Assembly: GCF_037120705.1 (NCBI RefSeq)
Contig: NZ_JAWLJU010000002.1
Coordinates: 3,136,001 to 3,200,000, forward strand
Direction: 5' to 3'
From: Pseudoalteromonas sp. UG3-2
Lineage (GTDB): Bacteria; Pseudomonadota; Gammaproteobacteria; Enterobacterales; Alteromonadaceae
DNA: 64,000 nucleotides
Made by a program: the position numbers and the translations under genes. Shown here in pieces: positions 38,169 through 48,086 of this stretch (position 1 is the stretch's first letter; each line of letters opens with the position of its first letter). A model generated the notes under the pieces. The model was not told where the DNA came from, made no database searches, and saw only the letters and a program-made list of their open reading frames with translations.

Positions 38169-40496
38169 ATGACGGATAAAAATAATCGCAACAGCAAAAA
38201 AAAGCCAAGCAACAAAGCTAAAACCCCACGAAAAAAGACCACCAAAGCAACCACTCCGTCGCGGTTACAACGAGCTAAAAGCCGAGTTTTAAGTGCCATC
38301 TGGTCGTTTTGTTGGAAGGGCAGCATTGCCGCACTGTTTTTAGTCGCCATTTATGTCATTTACCTCGACGCTAAAATCAGCCGTCAATTTGAAGGCAATA
38401 AATGGGAGCTGCCAGTTCAGGTCTATGCCCGGGCAATGGCATTTTCGCCGGATCAGTTTCTTAATGAAGATGAAGTGCTGTGGGAGCTGGAGCGTTTAAA
38501 CTACTCCTTAGTAAACCGCATTAGCCGCACCGGTCAGTATACTGTGCAAGGCCGTACCATTACCATTTATCGTCGTGCCTTTGAGTTTTACGATGGCCCT
38601 GAAACGGCACAAATATTTACCCTTAATTTTGCTGGCAAAAAGCTAGCAAGTATCGTTGCTGCCGATGGTAGGCGCATTAACCGTGCCCGATTAGAGCCCG
38701 TGCAGATCGCCCGTATTGGCAATGAAACCCGCCAAGACAGAGAATTTGTGCCGCTGGAAAAGTTTCCGACCATTTTTAAAGAAACCTTATTGGTGGTGGA
38801 AGACCGCGGCTTCTACGAACACCACGGTGTCTCACTATGGTCCATCATGCGCGCCTTATATGCCAACATCAAAGCGGGTAGGACGGTACAAGGGGGGAGT
38901 ACTTTAACGCAACAACTGGCTAAAAACTTCTACCTCACCCGCGAGCGCTCATTGATACGGAAAATAAACGAAGCCTTTATCGCCTTAATTTTAGATTTTC
39001 GTTACAGCAAAGATGAGATTTTAGAAGCCTATTTAAATGAGGTCTTTGTAGGGCAAGCCTATAACCAAGGCGTCCATGGTATGGGGTTGGCGGCAGAGTT
39101 TTACTTTGGTAAACCGGTCGATGAGCTTGAGTTTGATCAAATTGCCATGTTGGTCGCCATGGTCAAAGGGCCCTCGTATTACAACCCCAGAAGATACCCA
39201 GAAAGAGTGATGGAGCGTCGTGACCTGGTATTACGTCTGATGGTGGAAAATGGCTTAATTTCAACCCCTGAATACCGTGCTGCGCTGGAAAGACCGATTG
39301 CTGTAAAACCGCTGAAAGCCAGCCGATTGCAGTCCTTTCCTGGCTACCTTGAGCTGGTGAATCGCGAACTTGACACCATTATCCACGATGATGAAGTCGT
39401 CGATTCCGGGCTGAGAATATTTACCTATCTTGATTTGCAAAAGCAAGCGGCCATGGAAGATGCCGTGAAAAAGGGCTTACCTTATCTGGAGCGCCGATTC
39501 CAAACCGAAGAGCTGGAAACGGCGATGTTATCGGTTAATGTGAAAAAGGCTGGGGTTTCAGCGCTGGTGGCAGGGCGGCAGTTAAAGTTTTCAGGCTTTA
39601 ATCGCGTATTAGACACCAAACGAAATATTGGTTCTTTGGTTAAGCCTGCGATTTACTTATCGGCTTTGAGCAATCCTAATTTTCATCTAGGTATGCTGCT
39701 AAACGATAACCCTATCCAAGTCACTGATAGCTCAGGGCAAGTGTGGTCACCAAGCAATTTTGATAATCAGTATCGCGGACAAATTCCGATGTATGAGGCA
39801 TTTAGCCGCAGTATTAACATTCCGGCGGTGAACTTAGGTTTAGAGCTGGGAGTAAGTCGTGTGGCAAATACCCTTAATAACCTTGGGGTTTCAGACTCTA
39901 CTCCACTCTATCCATCACTACTGTTAGGGGCGCTTGAGCTCTCCAGCTTGGAAATGGCTGAAGTATATACCACCTTGGCAGACAATGGCCGTCATAGCGA
40001 GTTGACCAGCGTTATGGCCATTACCGACTCTGTGGGTAAAGTAGTCTATGAACATCAGGTAAGTAAACGGCAACAGCTAGACAGTGAAGCGGTTTATATG
40101 ACCAAATACGGCATGAAAAGAGTCACTAAAAAAGGCACGGCAAAGCGCTTAAACTTACATTTCCCCTCAGTGCAACTGGCGGGGAAAACTGGCACCAGCA
40201 ATGACTTACGTGACAGTTGGTTTGCTGGGTTTGACCAAAATACCGTGACTGTAGCTTGGATTGGTCGTGACGACAATAAGCCCACCGGCTTAACCGGCAG
40301 CACCGGTGCCTTAGAGCTGTATATCCGTTACCTTAAGCCGCTTAATCCTCAGGCCATCGTAGATGAGCGACCCGAGTCTATTCGTTGGGCGTTTTTCAAC
40401 CCGCAAACTGGCAAACAAGCCGCGCCCAGTTGTGGCCCGGTGATCCAGCTGCCTATTCGAGCCAGCTTGTTTGAACCTAGGCCGCGTTGTAATTAA
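38169..40496 (+). CDS. mrcB: Bifunctional penicillin-binding protein 1B
   Basis: A 775-residue class A PBP that polymerises and cross-links peptidoglycan. A Lys/Thr-rich cytoplasmic tail precedes one transmembrane helix (about 55-75), then the UB2H-like region. The glycosyltransferase domain has VVEDRGFYEHHG and GGSTLTQQLAKNFYL. The transpeptidase domain has SxxK in GSLVKPAIYLSAL, SxN in FSRSINIPAVN and KTG in LAGKTGTSNDLRDSW. Length and order match PBP1b. A bidirectional terminator separates it from hemL. Confidence 0.96.
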   Translation: MTDKNNRNSKKKPSNKAKTPRKKTTKATTPSRLQRAKSRVLSAIWSFCWKGSIAALFLVAIYVIYLDAKISRQFEGNKWELPVQVYARAMAFSPDQFLNEDEVLWELERLNYSLVNRISRTGQYTVQGRTITIYRRAFEFYDGPETAQIFTLNFAGKKLASIVAADGRRINRARLEPVQIARIGNETRQDREFVPLEKFPTIFKETLLVVEDRGFYEHHGVSLWSIMRALYANIKAGRTVQGGSTLTQQLAKNFYLTRERSLIRKINEAFIALILDFRYSKDEILEAYLNEVFVGQAYNQGVHGMGLAAEFYFGKPVDELEFDQIAMLVAMVKGPSYYNPRRYPERVMERRDLVLRLMVENGLISTPEYRAALERPIAVKPLKASRLQSFPGYLELVNRELDTIIHDDEVVDSGLRIFTYLDLQKQAAMEDAVKKGLPYLERRFQTEELETAMLSVNVKKAGVSALVAGRQLKFSGFNRVLDTKRNIGSLVKPAIYLSALSNPNFHLGMLLNDNPIQVTDSSGQVWSPSNFDNQYRGQIPMYEAFSRSINIPAVNLGLELGVSRVANTLNNLGVSDSTPLYPSLLLGALELSSLEMAEVYTTLADNGRHSELTSVMAITDSVGKVVYEHQVSKRQQLDSEAVYMTKYGMKRVTKKGTAKRLNLHFPSVQLAGKTGTSNDLRDSWFAGFDQNTVTVAWIGRDDNKPTGLTGSTGALELYIRYLKPLNPQAIVDERPESIRWAFFNPQTGKQAAPSCGPVIQLPIRASLFEPRPRCN

Positions 40497-40529
40497 TCTT
40501 TGTAGCAGTGGAGTATTCTTCACGGCAAT

Positions 40530-40556
40530 AAAAAAGACCCATAACGGGTCTTTTTT
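40530..40556. terminator. Bidirectional terminator between mrcB and hemL
   Basis: AAAAAAGACCC (40530-40540), loop ATAAC, GGGTCTTTTTT (40546-40556). The A-run and T-run make it functional for both convergent genes. Confidence 0.92.
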
Positions 40557-40578
40557 AGCGTATAAGCGAGAAAAAAGC

Positions 40579-41859
40579 TTATAGTTTAGCGAAGGCGTTT
40601 TTAGCCGCTTCGATGGTCTTCGCTATTTCCTCATCACTGTGCATGGTGCTAATAAAGCCGGCTTCAAATGCTGAAGGTGCTAGATAAACGCCTTCATCTA
40701 GCATCAAGTGGAAGAACTTTTTAAAGCGCTCTAAATCACACTCTGTCGCTTGCTTGTAGCTGGTGACTTTTTCAGCATCGGTAAAGAAGAAACCAAACAT
40801 GCCACCGGCGTAGTTGGTGGTTAAAGGAATGTCAGCGGCATCCGCTGCGGCTTGGAAGCCCTCACACAGCGCTTTACTCTTGGCTTCTAGCTCTGCATGA
40901 AGGCCTTCTTCAGATAATAACTCCAGTGCCGTCAGACCTGCTGCCATGGCAATGGGGTTACCCGATAGTGTACCGGCTTGATACACCGGGCCTGTAGGGG
41001 CAATGTGATCCATGATCTCGTTTTTACCACCGAAAGCGCCTACCGGCATGCCGCCGCCAATGACTTTACCTAAACAGGTAAGATCCGGAGTGATATTGTA
41101 GTATTGCTGTGCACCACCTAAGTCAACGCGGAAACCCGTCATCACCTCATCGAAGATCAGCACGCTTTGGTTGTCAGTACAGATCTGACGTAAGCCTTCT
41201 AAAAAGCCTGGAACGGGTGGAATACAGTTCATGTTGCCAGCAACCGGTTCGATGATGACACAGGCAATTTCATCTTTATATTGTTCGAAAATGGCTTTTA
41301 CTTCATCCAGATCATTAAATGATACGGTTAAGGTGTGCTTAGCAAAGTCAGCTGGAATGCCCGGTGAGTTAGGAACCCCCATGGTGAGTGCCCCTGAGCC
41401 TGCTTTAACTAGCAGGGCGTCGGCATGGCCATGGTAACAGCCTTCAAATTTCAAGATTTTATCACGGCCAGTGTAGCCACGTGCCAGGCGAATGGCGCTC
41501 ATGGTGGCTTCTGTGCCGGAGCTTACCATGCGGACTTTTTCAATGGATGGCACCAAGGCTTTGACTTTTTCGGCCATTAAAATTTCGGTCTCAGTGGGCG
41601 CACCATACGAAAGGCCATTTTCAACGGCCTCGAGAACGGCTTGTTTAATTTTAGGGTGGTTATGACCTAAGATCATCGGGCCCCACGAGCCAACATAGTC
41701 AATATAGGCTTTGCCGTCAGCGTCATAAGTATGTACGCCCTCGGCTTTAGTGATAAACAGTGGCGTGCCACCAACGCCATTAAAAGCGCGGACAGGTGAG
41801 TTAACACCACCAGGAATAGAGTCTTGAGCTCGTTTGAATAGGTCTTGACTGATAGTCAT
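40579..41859 (-). CDS. hemL: Glutamate-1-semialdehyde 2,1-aminomutase
   Basis: A 426-residue PLP enzyme that makes 5-aminolevulinate from glutamate-1-semialdehyde in the C5 tetrapyrrole route. Marks are [12 protein letters not shown] at the N terminus, [40 protein letters not shown], and [16 protein letters not shown] with the PLP-binding Lys. [10 protein letters not shown] is also diagnostic. It lies 12 bp downstream of pyrB on the same strand; hemL is near clcA and erpA, as in E. coli. Confidence 0.97.
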   Translation of the reverse strand: MTISQDLFKRAQDSIPGGVNSPVRAFNGVGGTPLFITKAEGVHTYDADGKAYIDYVGSWGPMILGHNHPKIKQAVLEAVENGLSYGAPTETEILMAEKVKALVPSIEKVRMVSSGTEATMSAIRLARGYTGRDKILKFEGCYHGHADALLVKAGSGALTMGVPNSPGIPADFAKHTLTVSFNDLDEVKAIFEQYKDEIACVIIEPVAGNMNCIPPVPGFLEGLRQICTDNQSVLIFDEVMTGFRVDLGGAQQYYNITPDLTCLGKVIGGGMPVGAFGGKNEIMDHIAPTGPVYQAGTLSGNPIAMAAGLTALELLSEEGLHAELEAKSKALCEGFQAAADAADIPLTTNYAGGMFGFFFTDAEKVTSYKQATECDLERFKKFFHLMLDEGVYLAPSAFEAGFISTMHSDEEIAKTIEAAKNAFAKL

Positions 41860-41871
41860 TGTTGGTCCTTT

Positions 41872-42888
41872 TTAGCTGTCACGTTTGCGGCTAAACCAAG
41901 GTACATCGACCTCGTATTTTTCCACTTGGTTTTCAACACCTAGCGTTAAGGCAAATAATGCCATACGGATCAGAACGCCATTTTGCACTTGGCGGAAAAT
42001 CGCTAGGTTGTCATTGTTATTAAGATCGTTATCCAGTTCATTGGCATCACTACGGCTGTCGCGAGGTAGCGGGTGCATCAGCACTGAGCTAGGCTTGCAG
42101 TGGGCGTCATAAATCGCTTGGCTGATACGAAAGCCACCACGATAGCGGTTTGCTTCTTCTTGCGATGGAAAGCGCTCTTCTTGGATCCGAGTTTGATAGA
42201 CAATGTCGGCAGCAAGATTGCCTTCCATTTTTGACACCACCTCGATTTGGTGCCCTGCGTTGGCCACCACATCAAGAATGGATTGTGGCATTTGTAGGCC
42301 GTCTGGCGCCACCATGGTAAAACGGATGTTGTTGTAGTGACTGAGTAACTTCGACAAAGAGTGCACAGTGCGGCCATACTTTAAGTCGCCGACTAAGGCA
42401 ATGTGCATGCCGTCGATGCCAGAGCCATAGCGGCCAAGCTCTCTATCAATGGTAAGCAAGTCGAGCAATGCTTGAGTGGGGTGCTCGTTGGGGCCGTCAC
42501 CTCCATTGATAACCGGCACATCTGAACCGGTTGCAAACTCAGCGACGGAGCCGGCATCTGGGTGGCGCATGGCAACGGCATCAGCATAGGCTGAAATCAC
42601 GCGAGCGGTATCATAAAGCGACTCGCCCTTGGCCAGTGCCGAACTTTGCATGCCGGTGGTTTCACGCACTAGGCCGCCCAATAAATTAAAAGCGGTGCCA
42701 AAACTTACCCGTGTTCTGGTGCTGGGTTCAAAAAATAAATTGGCTAAAATCGCCCCCTCTAATACGCGAGTGCGCTTTTGCTTCTTGGCGTAGGGTTCCA
42801 TTTTTTTAGCGATGGAGAAGATGTGTTCAATGGAATCTCTGTCGAGTTGGTTAACAGAGAGAATGTTTTCACCTTGGAAACTGAACAT
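41872..42888 (-). CDS. pyrB: Aspartate carbamoyltransferase
   Basis: A 338-residue enzyme of pyrimidine synthesis, longer than the E. coli catalytic chain (311). It has the carbamoyl-phosphate motif FFEPSTRTRVSFGTAF, HPTQALLDLLTI, VGDLKYGRTVHSL, and MHPLPRDSRS. No regulatory chain gene (pyrI) is next to it, which fits the longer, PyrI-independent class known from other bacteria. It is followed closely by hemL, an unusual partner. Confidence 0.94.
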   Translation of the reverse strand: MFSFQGENILSVNQLDRDSIEHIFSIAKKMEPYAKKQKRTRVLEGAILANLFFEPSTRTRVSFGTAFNLLGGLVRETTGMQSSALAKGESLYDTARVISAYADAVAMRHPDAGSVAEFATGSDVPVINGGDGPNEHPTQALLDLLTIDRELGRYGSGIDGMHIALVGDLKYGRTVHSLSKLLSHYNNIRFTMVAPDGLQMPQSILDVVANAGHQIEVVSKMEGNLAADIVYQTRIQEERFPSQEEANRYRGGFRISQAIYDAHCKPSSVLMHPLPRDSRSDANELDNDLNNNDNLAIFRQVQNGVLIRMALFALTLGVENQVEKYEVDVPWFSRKRDS

Positions 42889-42992
42889 GTGGCGATTCCT
42901 AAAGACAAATTGATAACCGGGTTGCGCAGTCGCTCACCCAACCAGATAACACGCAGATAGTGAGCGGTTATTGGAGCGACATTATAGCACGG

Positions 42993-43427
42993 TTACAGCG
43001 CAGGTTTTAAGACTGCAAGAAAGACTATTGCTAAAAGAATCAGCACCGGGAATTCATTAAAAAAGCGGTAGAACTTATCACTACGATGGTTGCGGTCATG
43101 CTTAAAGTCGGCCAGTAACTTGAAGCAATAGCCGTGGTAGAGGTAGAGCAAGATCACTAACACCAATTTATAGTGAAGCCACATGCTATGGCGAAACCAT
43201 TCGCGACCATACTCGGCAATCATTAACACGCCAAACACCGCCGTTAAAATGGCGAACGGCGTAACAAAGAAAAGTAAGCGCCGTTCCATGATTTTCAGCA
43301 TGGAACTACACGACTTTTCTTCCGTCATGGCATGGTAAACAAATAATCGTGGTAGATAAAAAATGCCGGCAAACCAGGCAATCATAAAAAATAAATGTAA
43401 GGCTTTATAGGTCAGCAAAAGACTCAT
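42993..43427 (-). CDS. hemJ: HemJ-type protoporphyrinogen IX oxidase
   Basis: A 144-residue membrane protein with four transmembrane segments. It has the conserved His and the pattern KALHLFFMIAWFAGIFYLPRLFVYH near the N terminus, and MWLHYKLVLVILLYLYHGYC in the middle, both matching HemJ (UPF0093/YqiM). HemJ oxidises protoporphyrinogen IX to protoporphyrin IX in bacteria lacking HemG/HemY. The proximity to hemL supports a heme role. The ATG at 43427 follows a GGAAAA site; the codon four triplets upstream is a TTG. Confidence 0.85.
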   Translation of the reverse strand: MSLLLTYKALHLFFMIAWFAGIFYLPRLFVYHAMTEEKSCSSMLKIMERRLLFFVTPFAILTAVFGVLMIAEYGREWFRHSMWLHYKLVLVILLYLYHGYCFKLLADFKHDRNHRSDKFYRFFNEFPVLILLAIVFLAVLKPAL

Positions 43428-43488
43428 GATGTTTTCCAATGGTTATTAGGGTGCACACACCGGGCACCTTGTTATATATGGTTCTTGG

Positions 43489-45171
43489 TTACAGTAAACT
43501 ATTACGAATGGTGAGAATATGACGGATCTGATCCCACCGTAACAATCCTAAAATTTGTTGCTCGTCTTTTTGATTGTAAATGTACACCGCCCCAGAGCGT
43601 TTATCTTTTAAGATATCAAAGGCATCGGCTAAAGTGGCCTGAGTACTCAACCCTTGCAGCTCAATGTAAGAGACAGAAACACTGCCTTCAGAGACCAAGT
43701 TTAGGTCATATTCTGCCAGTCGATAGCCCTGTTGTTCATCAAATACGATGAGTGGCGTTTGACTGTCGACGGCGGCCAGGGTTTCTTTGATTTGCTCTTT
43801 GTCATCGGAGTAGAGCAGTTTAAAGTGCTCATCCATTTCATCCATGATGCCGACTTTTTGTAACGCTTCTTTGGCTGGCGAGACTTGGTAGGGCAGGCCT
43901 TGAAAATCGAGCTGCTGCAAAAAGATAGAGCGGTTACCGAATACCTGCAATGCGGTGACATAGGCACTGGTGATCACCAACATGGCCGGAACAATAATAG
44001 TGGGGTTAGAGGTTAATTCCATTACCGCGGTTAACGCCGCCAAGGGGGCGTGCAGGGTGGCTGCCAGCAAGCCGGCCATACCCAAAACACCATAGGTTCC
44101 GGCAACGTCGGTTGCAGGCGTAATATAGTGAGCAAAAAAAGACATTAACGTCCCCATGATAACCCCAAGGCCGATAACCGGACCAATTAGCCCGCCTGGA
44201 ATACCGAGCCCAATAGCAAAAATGGTCGCCAGCAATTTGGCAATTAAAATGGTGGTGAGCAATTGAATGTCATCGGGAGATTCCACCGCTTGGGTAATGG
44301 CACTCATGCCCGAGCCCATGGCTTCTGGCGCGGCATAACCAATTAAGCCGGCGATAAGTCCGGCTAACAGTAAGCGTGGAAACATGCTGATGGGTTTAAA
44401 TGTTTTGATGATCATCATCAAGTTTTGATTAAAAGCAAATGCCACCGCTCCCAGCGCTGCGCCACACACGATTAAATAAGGGTAGTGCCAAAAACTCAGA
44501 GGCGTAATGTCAATCAACGCAAGTTCAGAGCTGTTACCAAACACATATTGCGTGCTGAGCGCCCCAATCACTGAGGCCAGCATAATGGGCACAAAAATAT
44601 GCACTTTATATTCCCGTAACACCACCTCCATGACAAAAATAACGGCGGCCAAAGGAGTGTTGAAAGAAGCCGAGATCCCAGCGGCAACACCGCAGCCTGC
44701 GAGGGTTCTGGCGGCGTTGAGTGGTAAGTGGAGGCGCTCTGAAAGCACGCTGGCTGCCGTCGCGCCCATATGCACAGAAGGGCCTTCGCGACCAACCGAA
44801 AAGCCACTGATTAACGCCACGGCACCACCAAAAAATTGGTTGGCAGAATTCCAAATCGGCATATGGCCATAATGGTGCTTTATGCGATTAATCACATAAG
44901 GAATGCCAAGGCGATAATGTTTAAAGCCTGTTAAAGCGGCAAAGGTGGCAATTAATAACGCGGCTAACACCGGAAGAAATAAACGGTGTAACTGAGATAA
45001 TTCGGTAAAGTCATCGCCGTGGCTTAAAAAGCTGGCTTGCACCAGTTCAATGGTGAGACGAAAAGCAATAATTAATAGCGCCGCAAGCAAGCCTGCTACT
45101 GCACCAAGGAGGCACAGTTGTACTGAGGTTTTAGGTTTTGCGAGACTGCGTCTGAGCGCATCCAATGACAT
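43489..45171 (-). CDS. clcA: ClC-family chloride channel/antiporter with CBS domain
   Basis: A 560-residue ClC protein. The selectivity-filter motifs are GSGMSAI, FSVGREGPSVHMGA (the GREGP block with the gating Glu) and GLGIPGGLIGPVIGLG. About ten hydrophobic segments fill residues 1-420; the C-terminal 140 residues form a cytoplasmic pair of CBS-like repeats (about 430-555), absent in E. coli ClcA. It probably exchanges chloride for protons. It sits next to erpA, as clcA does in E. coli. Confidence 0.87.
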   Translation of the reverse strand: MSLDALRRSLAKPKTSVQLCLLGAVAGLLAALLIIAFRLTIELVQASFLSHGDDFTELSQLHRLFLPVLAALLIATFAALTGFKHYRLGIPYVINRIKHHYGHMPIWNSANQFFGGAVALISGFSVGREGPSVHMGATAASVLSERLHLPLNAARTLAGCGVAAGISASFNTPLAAVIFVMEVVLREYKVHIFVPIMLASVIGALSTQYVFGNSSELALIDITPLSFWHYPYLIVCGAALGAVAFAFNQNLMMIIKTFKPISMFPRLLLAGLIAGLIGYAAPEAMGSGMSAITQAVESPDDIQLLTTILIAKLLATIFAIGLGIPGGLIGPVIGLGVIMGTLMSFFAHYITPATDVAGTYGVLGMAGLLAATLHAPLAALTAVMELTSNPTIIVPAMLVITSAYVTALQVFGNRSIFLQQLDFQGLPYQVSPAKEALQKVGIMDEMDEHFKLLYSDDKEQIKETLAAVDSQTPLIVFDEQQGYRLAEYDLNLVSEGSVSVSYIELQGLSTQATLADAFDILKDKRSGAVYIYNQKDEQQILGLLRWDQIRHILTIRNSLL

Positions 45172-45361
45172 GAGCCGCCTTCCATAACTATCGACCGCTT
45201 AAGAATAACAAATTTTTTAAATTAAATCCTTGTGCTATCACAAGTTACTGTTATCAAAACACCGTAACAAGGGAATTAGGCACAAACAGGCTTTGCTATA
45301 CTTGATTAAAACACTCAGGTATTAGATAATTTGGCTATTACAGGATTAGGGGTTTAAATCT

Positions 45362-45700
45362 ATGTCTGAACAGTTACCAATACAGTTTTCCGATGCCGCG
45401 GCAAGCCGCGTGAAAGAGCTTATCGAAGAAGAAGAGAACAACGATCTTAAGCTTCGAGTGTATGTCACCGGTGGTGGTTGCTCAGGCTTTCAATATGGTT
45501 TTACTTTTGATGAAAAAGTTAATCCAGGTGATTTAGAAATCGTAAAGAACGGTGTCACTATGGTGGTTGATCCAATGAGTATTCAGTATCTCATCGACGG
45601 TGTTGTGGATTACACTGAAGGGCTTGAAGGCGCGCGTTTCTTTATTGATAACCCCAATGCCACCACCACCTGTGGTTGCGGTGCCAGCTTTAGCGTTTAA
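45362..45700 (+). CDS. erpA: Iron-sulfur cluster insertion protein ErpA
   Basis: A 112-residue A-type Fe-S carrier that hands [4Fe-4S] clusters to apo-enzymes such as IspG/IspH. The three cluster-binding cysteines are in [13 protein letters not shown] and TTCGCGASF. Its length and the C-terminal CGCGASFSV are typical. It lies beside hemL/clcA as in E. coli, but on the opposite strand to clcA, which it diverges from. It is followed by a terminator. Confidence 0.95.
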   Translation: MSEQLPIQFSDAAASRVKELIEEEENNDLKLRVYVTGGGCSGFQYGFTFDEKVNPGDLEIVKNGVTMVVDPMSIQYLIDGVVDYTEGLEGARFFIDNPNATTTCGCGASFSV

Positions 45701-45702
45701 CT

Positions 45703-45728
45703 CACGCGGGTATTGCACGCGGGTATTG
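45703..45728 (+). repeat. Tandem 13-bp duplication after erpA
   Basis: CACGCGGGTATTG occurs twice with no gap (45703-45715 and 45716-45728), directly after the erpA stop codon and before its terminator. No function is proposed. Confidence 0.8.
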
Positions 45729-45732
45729 ATTG

Positions 45733-45759
45733 AGCCACGATAATTATCGTGGCTTTTTT
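45733..45759 (+). terminator. Rho-independent terminator of erpA
   Basis: AGCCACGATAA (45733-45743) pairs with TTATCGTGGCT (45744-45754), a perfect inverted repeat, followed by TTTTT. Confidence 0.9.
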
Positions 45760-45773
45760 GTATCTACAACGTG

Positions 45774-45959
45774 TTATAGCGAGTCAAAGCTACCTGTTAC
45801 GTACATCATCAACAAAAAGAAACCCAGCACTAAGGTTGAAAAAACCAGGATATAAATGAATCCTCGCTTTCCTTGCTTTAAGGGCACGCCGTTGCTACGT
45901 AGAAAGTAATACCAGCCGAAGCACAGCAAAGCCGGTAGTAAGAACAGTAATCGCATCAT
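45774..45959 (-). CDS. Small hypothetical membrane protein (61 residues)
   Basis: A 61-residue protein with two predicted transmembrane helices (about residues 3-19 and 34-54) joined by a basic loop (RSNGVPLKQGKRG). I do not recognise the family. It ends just after the erpA terminator, on the opposite strand. A start one codon later (second Met) is equally possible. Confidence 0.55.
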   Translation of the reverse strand: MMRLLFLLPALLCFGWYYFLRSNGVPLKQGKRGFIYILVFSTLVLGFFLLMMYVTGSFDSL

Positions 45960-46355
45960 TTCTATTTCGCCTTAATTTTCACCACTTAGACAATGTTAGC
46001 TCTAAGTTTTTATTTTTTAAAGAAAAATAATTTATTTCAAATACTGGTACATTTTTTAAAAAATTTGTTAAAGTGTTACGGTGTAATACAGCAAAGTAAA
46101 GCGCTTACAGAGACCGCAAAAAAGCAAAAATAAATTAGGTAGTTTAATGGTTTTAGGCTATACCTTATTGGGTACATAGGTATAAGTTAACATTTTATTT
46201 TCTTGTAACTATCTCTGTCATCAGTATTGCTGAACAATGAGTGCTATACGCTCAGGTTCACAATAGTGATTGCTGTAATGTCTAGAAACTAAATGAGACG
46301 GGCATATTTCATTTAGTAAATTTTAAGTTGTTCATCTAGTAGGAGATGTTTAATT
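45960..46355. other. AT-rich intergenic region before the XRE gene
   Basis: About 396 very AT-rich bases, including runs of A and T near 46010-46075. There is no open frame of useful length. The only clear structure is the inverted repeat at 46288-46317. It should carry the promoter of the XRE gene and possibly that of the 61-residue gene. Confidence 0.5.
46288..46317. repeat. Inverted repeat upstream of the XRE regulator
   Basis: ACTAAATGA (46288-46296) and TCATTTAGT (46309-46317) are perfect 9-bp inverted arms 12 bp apart, ending 38 bp before the regulator gene. It could be an autoregulatory operator or a leader hairpin. Confidence 0.6.
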
Positions 46356-46598
46356 ATGATGGGTAAAACGGTTTCTTCGGAAGAAAACGGTAAACTAACT
46401 AAGTGGCTAAAATCAAAACGCCATGAGAAAGGCCATACAATGCGCAGCCTAGCTCAAGTATTAGGCACACCGCATTCATTTATCGGTAAAATTGAAAACC
46501 AAGAGCGCCGTTTAGATGTGATTGAGTTTTTGCGCTACTGTGAAGCACTAGAAGTAGACCCGTACGAAGGCCTACAACTTCTAAAAGAGGAGCAATAA
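46356..46598 (+). CDS. Small XRE-family helix-turn-helix regulator
   Basis: An 80-residue protein consisting almost only of a Cro/CI-type helix-turn-helix (about residues 12-75): LTKWLKSKRHEKGHTMRSLA, LGTPHSFIGKIENQERRLD and FLRYCEALEVDPYEGL. A good AGGAGATG site lies upstream; a second Met one codon later is an alternative start. No partner gene (toxin or phage gene) is adjacent, so it looks like a free-standing chromosomal regulator. The inverted repeat just upstream may be its operator. Confidence 0.85.
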   Translation: MMGKTVSSEENGKLTKWLKSKRHEKGHTMRSLAQVLGTPHSFIGKIENQERRLDVIEFLRYCEALEVDPYEGLQLLKEEQ

Positions 46599-46630
46599 GC
46601 TCGAGCTTCTAGGTGCAAGGATAGGCACCT

Positions 46631-48013
46631 CTAGTTTTTATTGGCGTGATACGATTTTTCAATGGCATACAGTTTATGCCGGATCAAATACAAAAACACC
46701 AAAGACGGTAACACCATCACCGCCGTCAACGCGAAGAACAGCGCCCAATCCCCTTTTAACAAGTCATCTATTACAAAGCCACTGTATCCTGATAGCACCG
46801 TGCGACTTAAACTGCCCAGTGAGGCCAATAGGGCATAATGAGTTGCGCTAAAGGCACGGTCGCAAAGCATCGAAATAAACGCCACCATCGCCACTAATGA
46901 CCAAGCTTGAGTAAAGCCATCGACCACAATGGCCAACATGTATAGCTCTTCAACAGGGCCTGCAAGCGCAATCCAAGAGAACATTAAATTCGAGCCTGCC
47001 ATGGCCACACCACTGATGAACAAGCCTTTAACAATACCGTATTTGTGGTTAAACATACTGCCTAAGAAGGCAAAGATGATGGTAATGATACCGGTACCGA
47101 GTTTCGAGTATTGGCCTATTTGGGTGTTACTAAAACCGATTTCTTTATAAAACACGATAGACATTCGGGCCAAGAATGCCTCACCAATTTTAAACAAAAA
47201 GATAAATGCCAGCAGGGCACAGGCAGTTTTCACTCCGTTGTTTGCAAAGAAGCGCCGAAACGGCTCAACCAAAGTGACCGCCAACCAGGCAAGCGCTTTT
47301 TTTATTCGACTGCTAGAGCCGGCTTGGCGCAGCTTTTCTTCGTAACTTGCCTGCAGCTGTGCTTGCACTTGTTCGCGGTGTGAGCTGGGCTCAGTGGCCA
47401 GCAGAGTCACCAACAGTAACACCAGCATCATGAGCGCTAAAAGTTGATAAATCAATGGCCAAGTAAAGTCAGGTAAATCCGCAATAAAAAATGGGATCGC
47501 GCCTAACAAGGCGTAGCCTGACCACCACCCTGAAGTGGCCATGGCCGCGGCTGCAGTGGCTTTATCGCTTTCTGACTCAGGGATAATGTCGATGCGATAA
47601 GCATCGATAGCAATATCTTGAGTTGCCGAGAACAACGCAATGATAAAGCACAATAAGGCGGCATAGAAAAGGTTGTCTTTGATAGCCAAGCCGGATAGAA
47701 AAAAGGTGGTTATGACAATGGCCAATTGGCAGGTTGCTATCCAACTGCGGCGCTGACCTAGGAGCCGATACAGGGGTAATTTGACTCTATCGACTAAGGG
47801 AGACCAAAGAAAGTTGATGGTATACGCACCATAAACCAAGCCAAACAGCCCAATTGTACTGCGACTTAGGCCTTCGTCTTTGAGCCATGCTGACATCACC
47901 GAGCCAATTAATACCCAGGGAAAGCCACTACTCATGCCAAAAGCAAAAATAGTCAATAAGCGTTTGTCTTTATAATAACTTAAATATTGTGAAAAGCTTG
48001 ATGATATAAGCAT
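46631..48013 (-). CDS. ampG: Muropeptide permease AmpG
   Basis: A 460-residue major-facilitator protein with about 12-14 transmembrane helices that imports GlcNAc-anhydroMurNAc muropeptides for cell-wall recycling. Typical segments are FAFGMSSGFPWVLIGSVM, LGQRRSWIATCQ and FSATQDIAIDAYRIDIIP, the last being strongly diagnostic of AmpG. It is clustered with yajG, as in E. coli, with a cyclophilin gene between them. Confidence 0.92.
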   Translation of the reverse strand: MLISSSFSQYLSYYKDKRLLTIFAFGMSSGFPWVLIGSVMSAWLKDEGLSRSTIGLFGLVYGAYTINFLWSPLVDRVKLPLYRLLGQRRSWIATCQLAIVITTFFLSGLAIKDNLFYAALLCFIIALFSATQDIAIDAYRIDIIPESESDKATAAAAMATSGWWSGYALLGAIPFFIADLPDFTWPLIYQLLALMMLVLLLVTLLATEPSSHREQVQAQLQASYEEKLRQAGSSSRIKKALAWLAVTLVEPFRRFFANNGVKTACALLAFIFLFKIGEAFLARMSIVFYKEIGFSNTQIGQYSKLGTGIITIIFAFLGSMFNHKYGIVKGLFISGVAMAGSNLMFSWIALAGPVEELYMLAIVVDGFTQAWSLVAMVAFISMLCDRAFSATHYALLASLGSLSRTVLSGYSGFVIDDLLKGDWALFFALTAVMVLPSLVFLYLIRHKLYAIEKSYHANKN

Positions 48014-48086
48014 TGAAAGCCAAGGTCCTTGACGGTGAGTAACAGCTTACTCACCATACTATTTTTTTATTGTTGTCACCGAGAGT

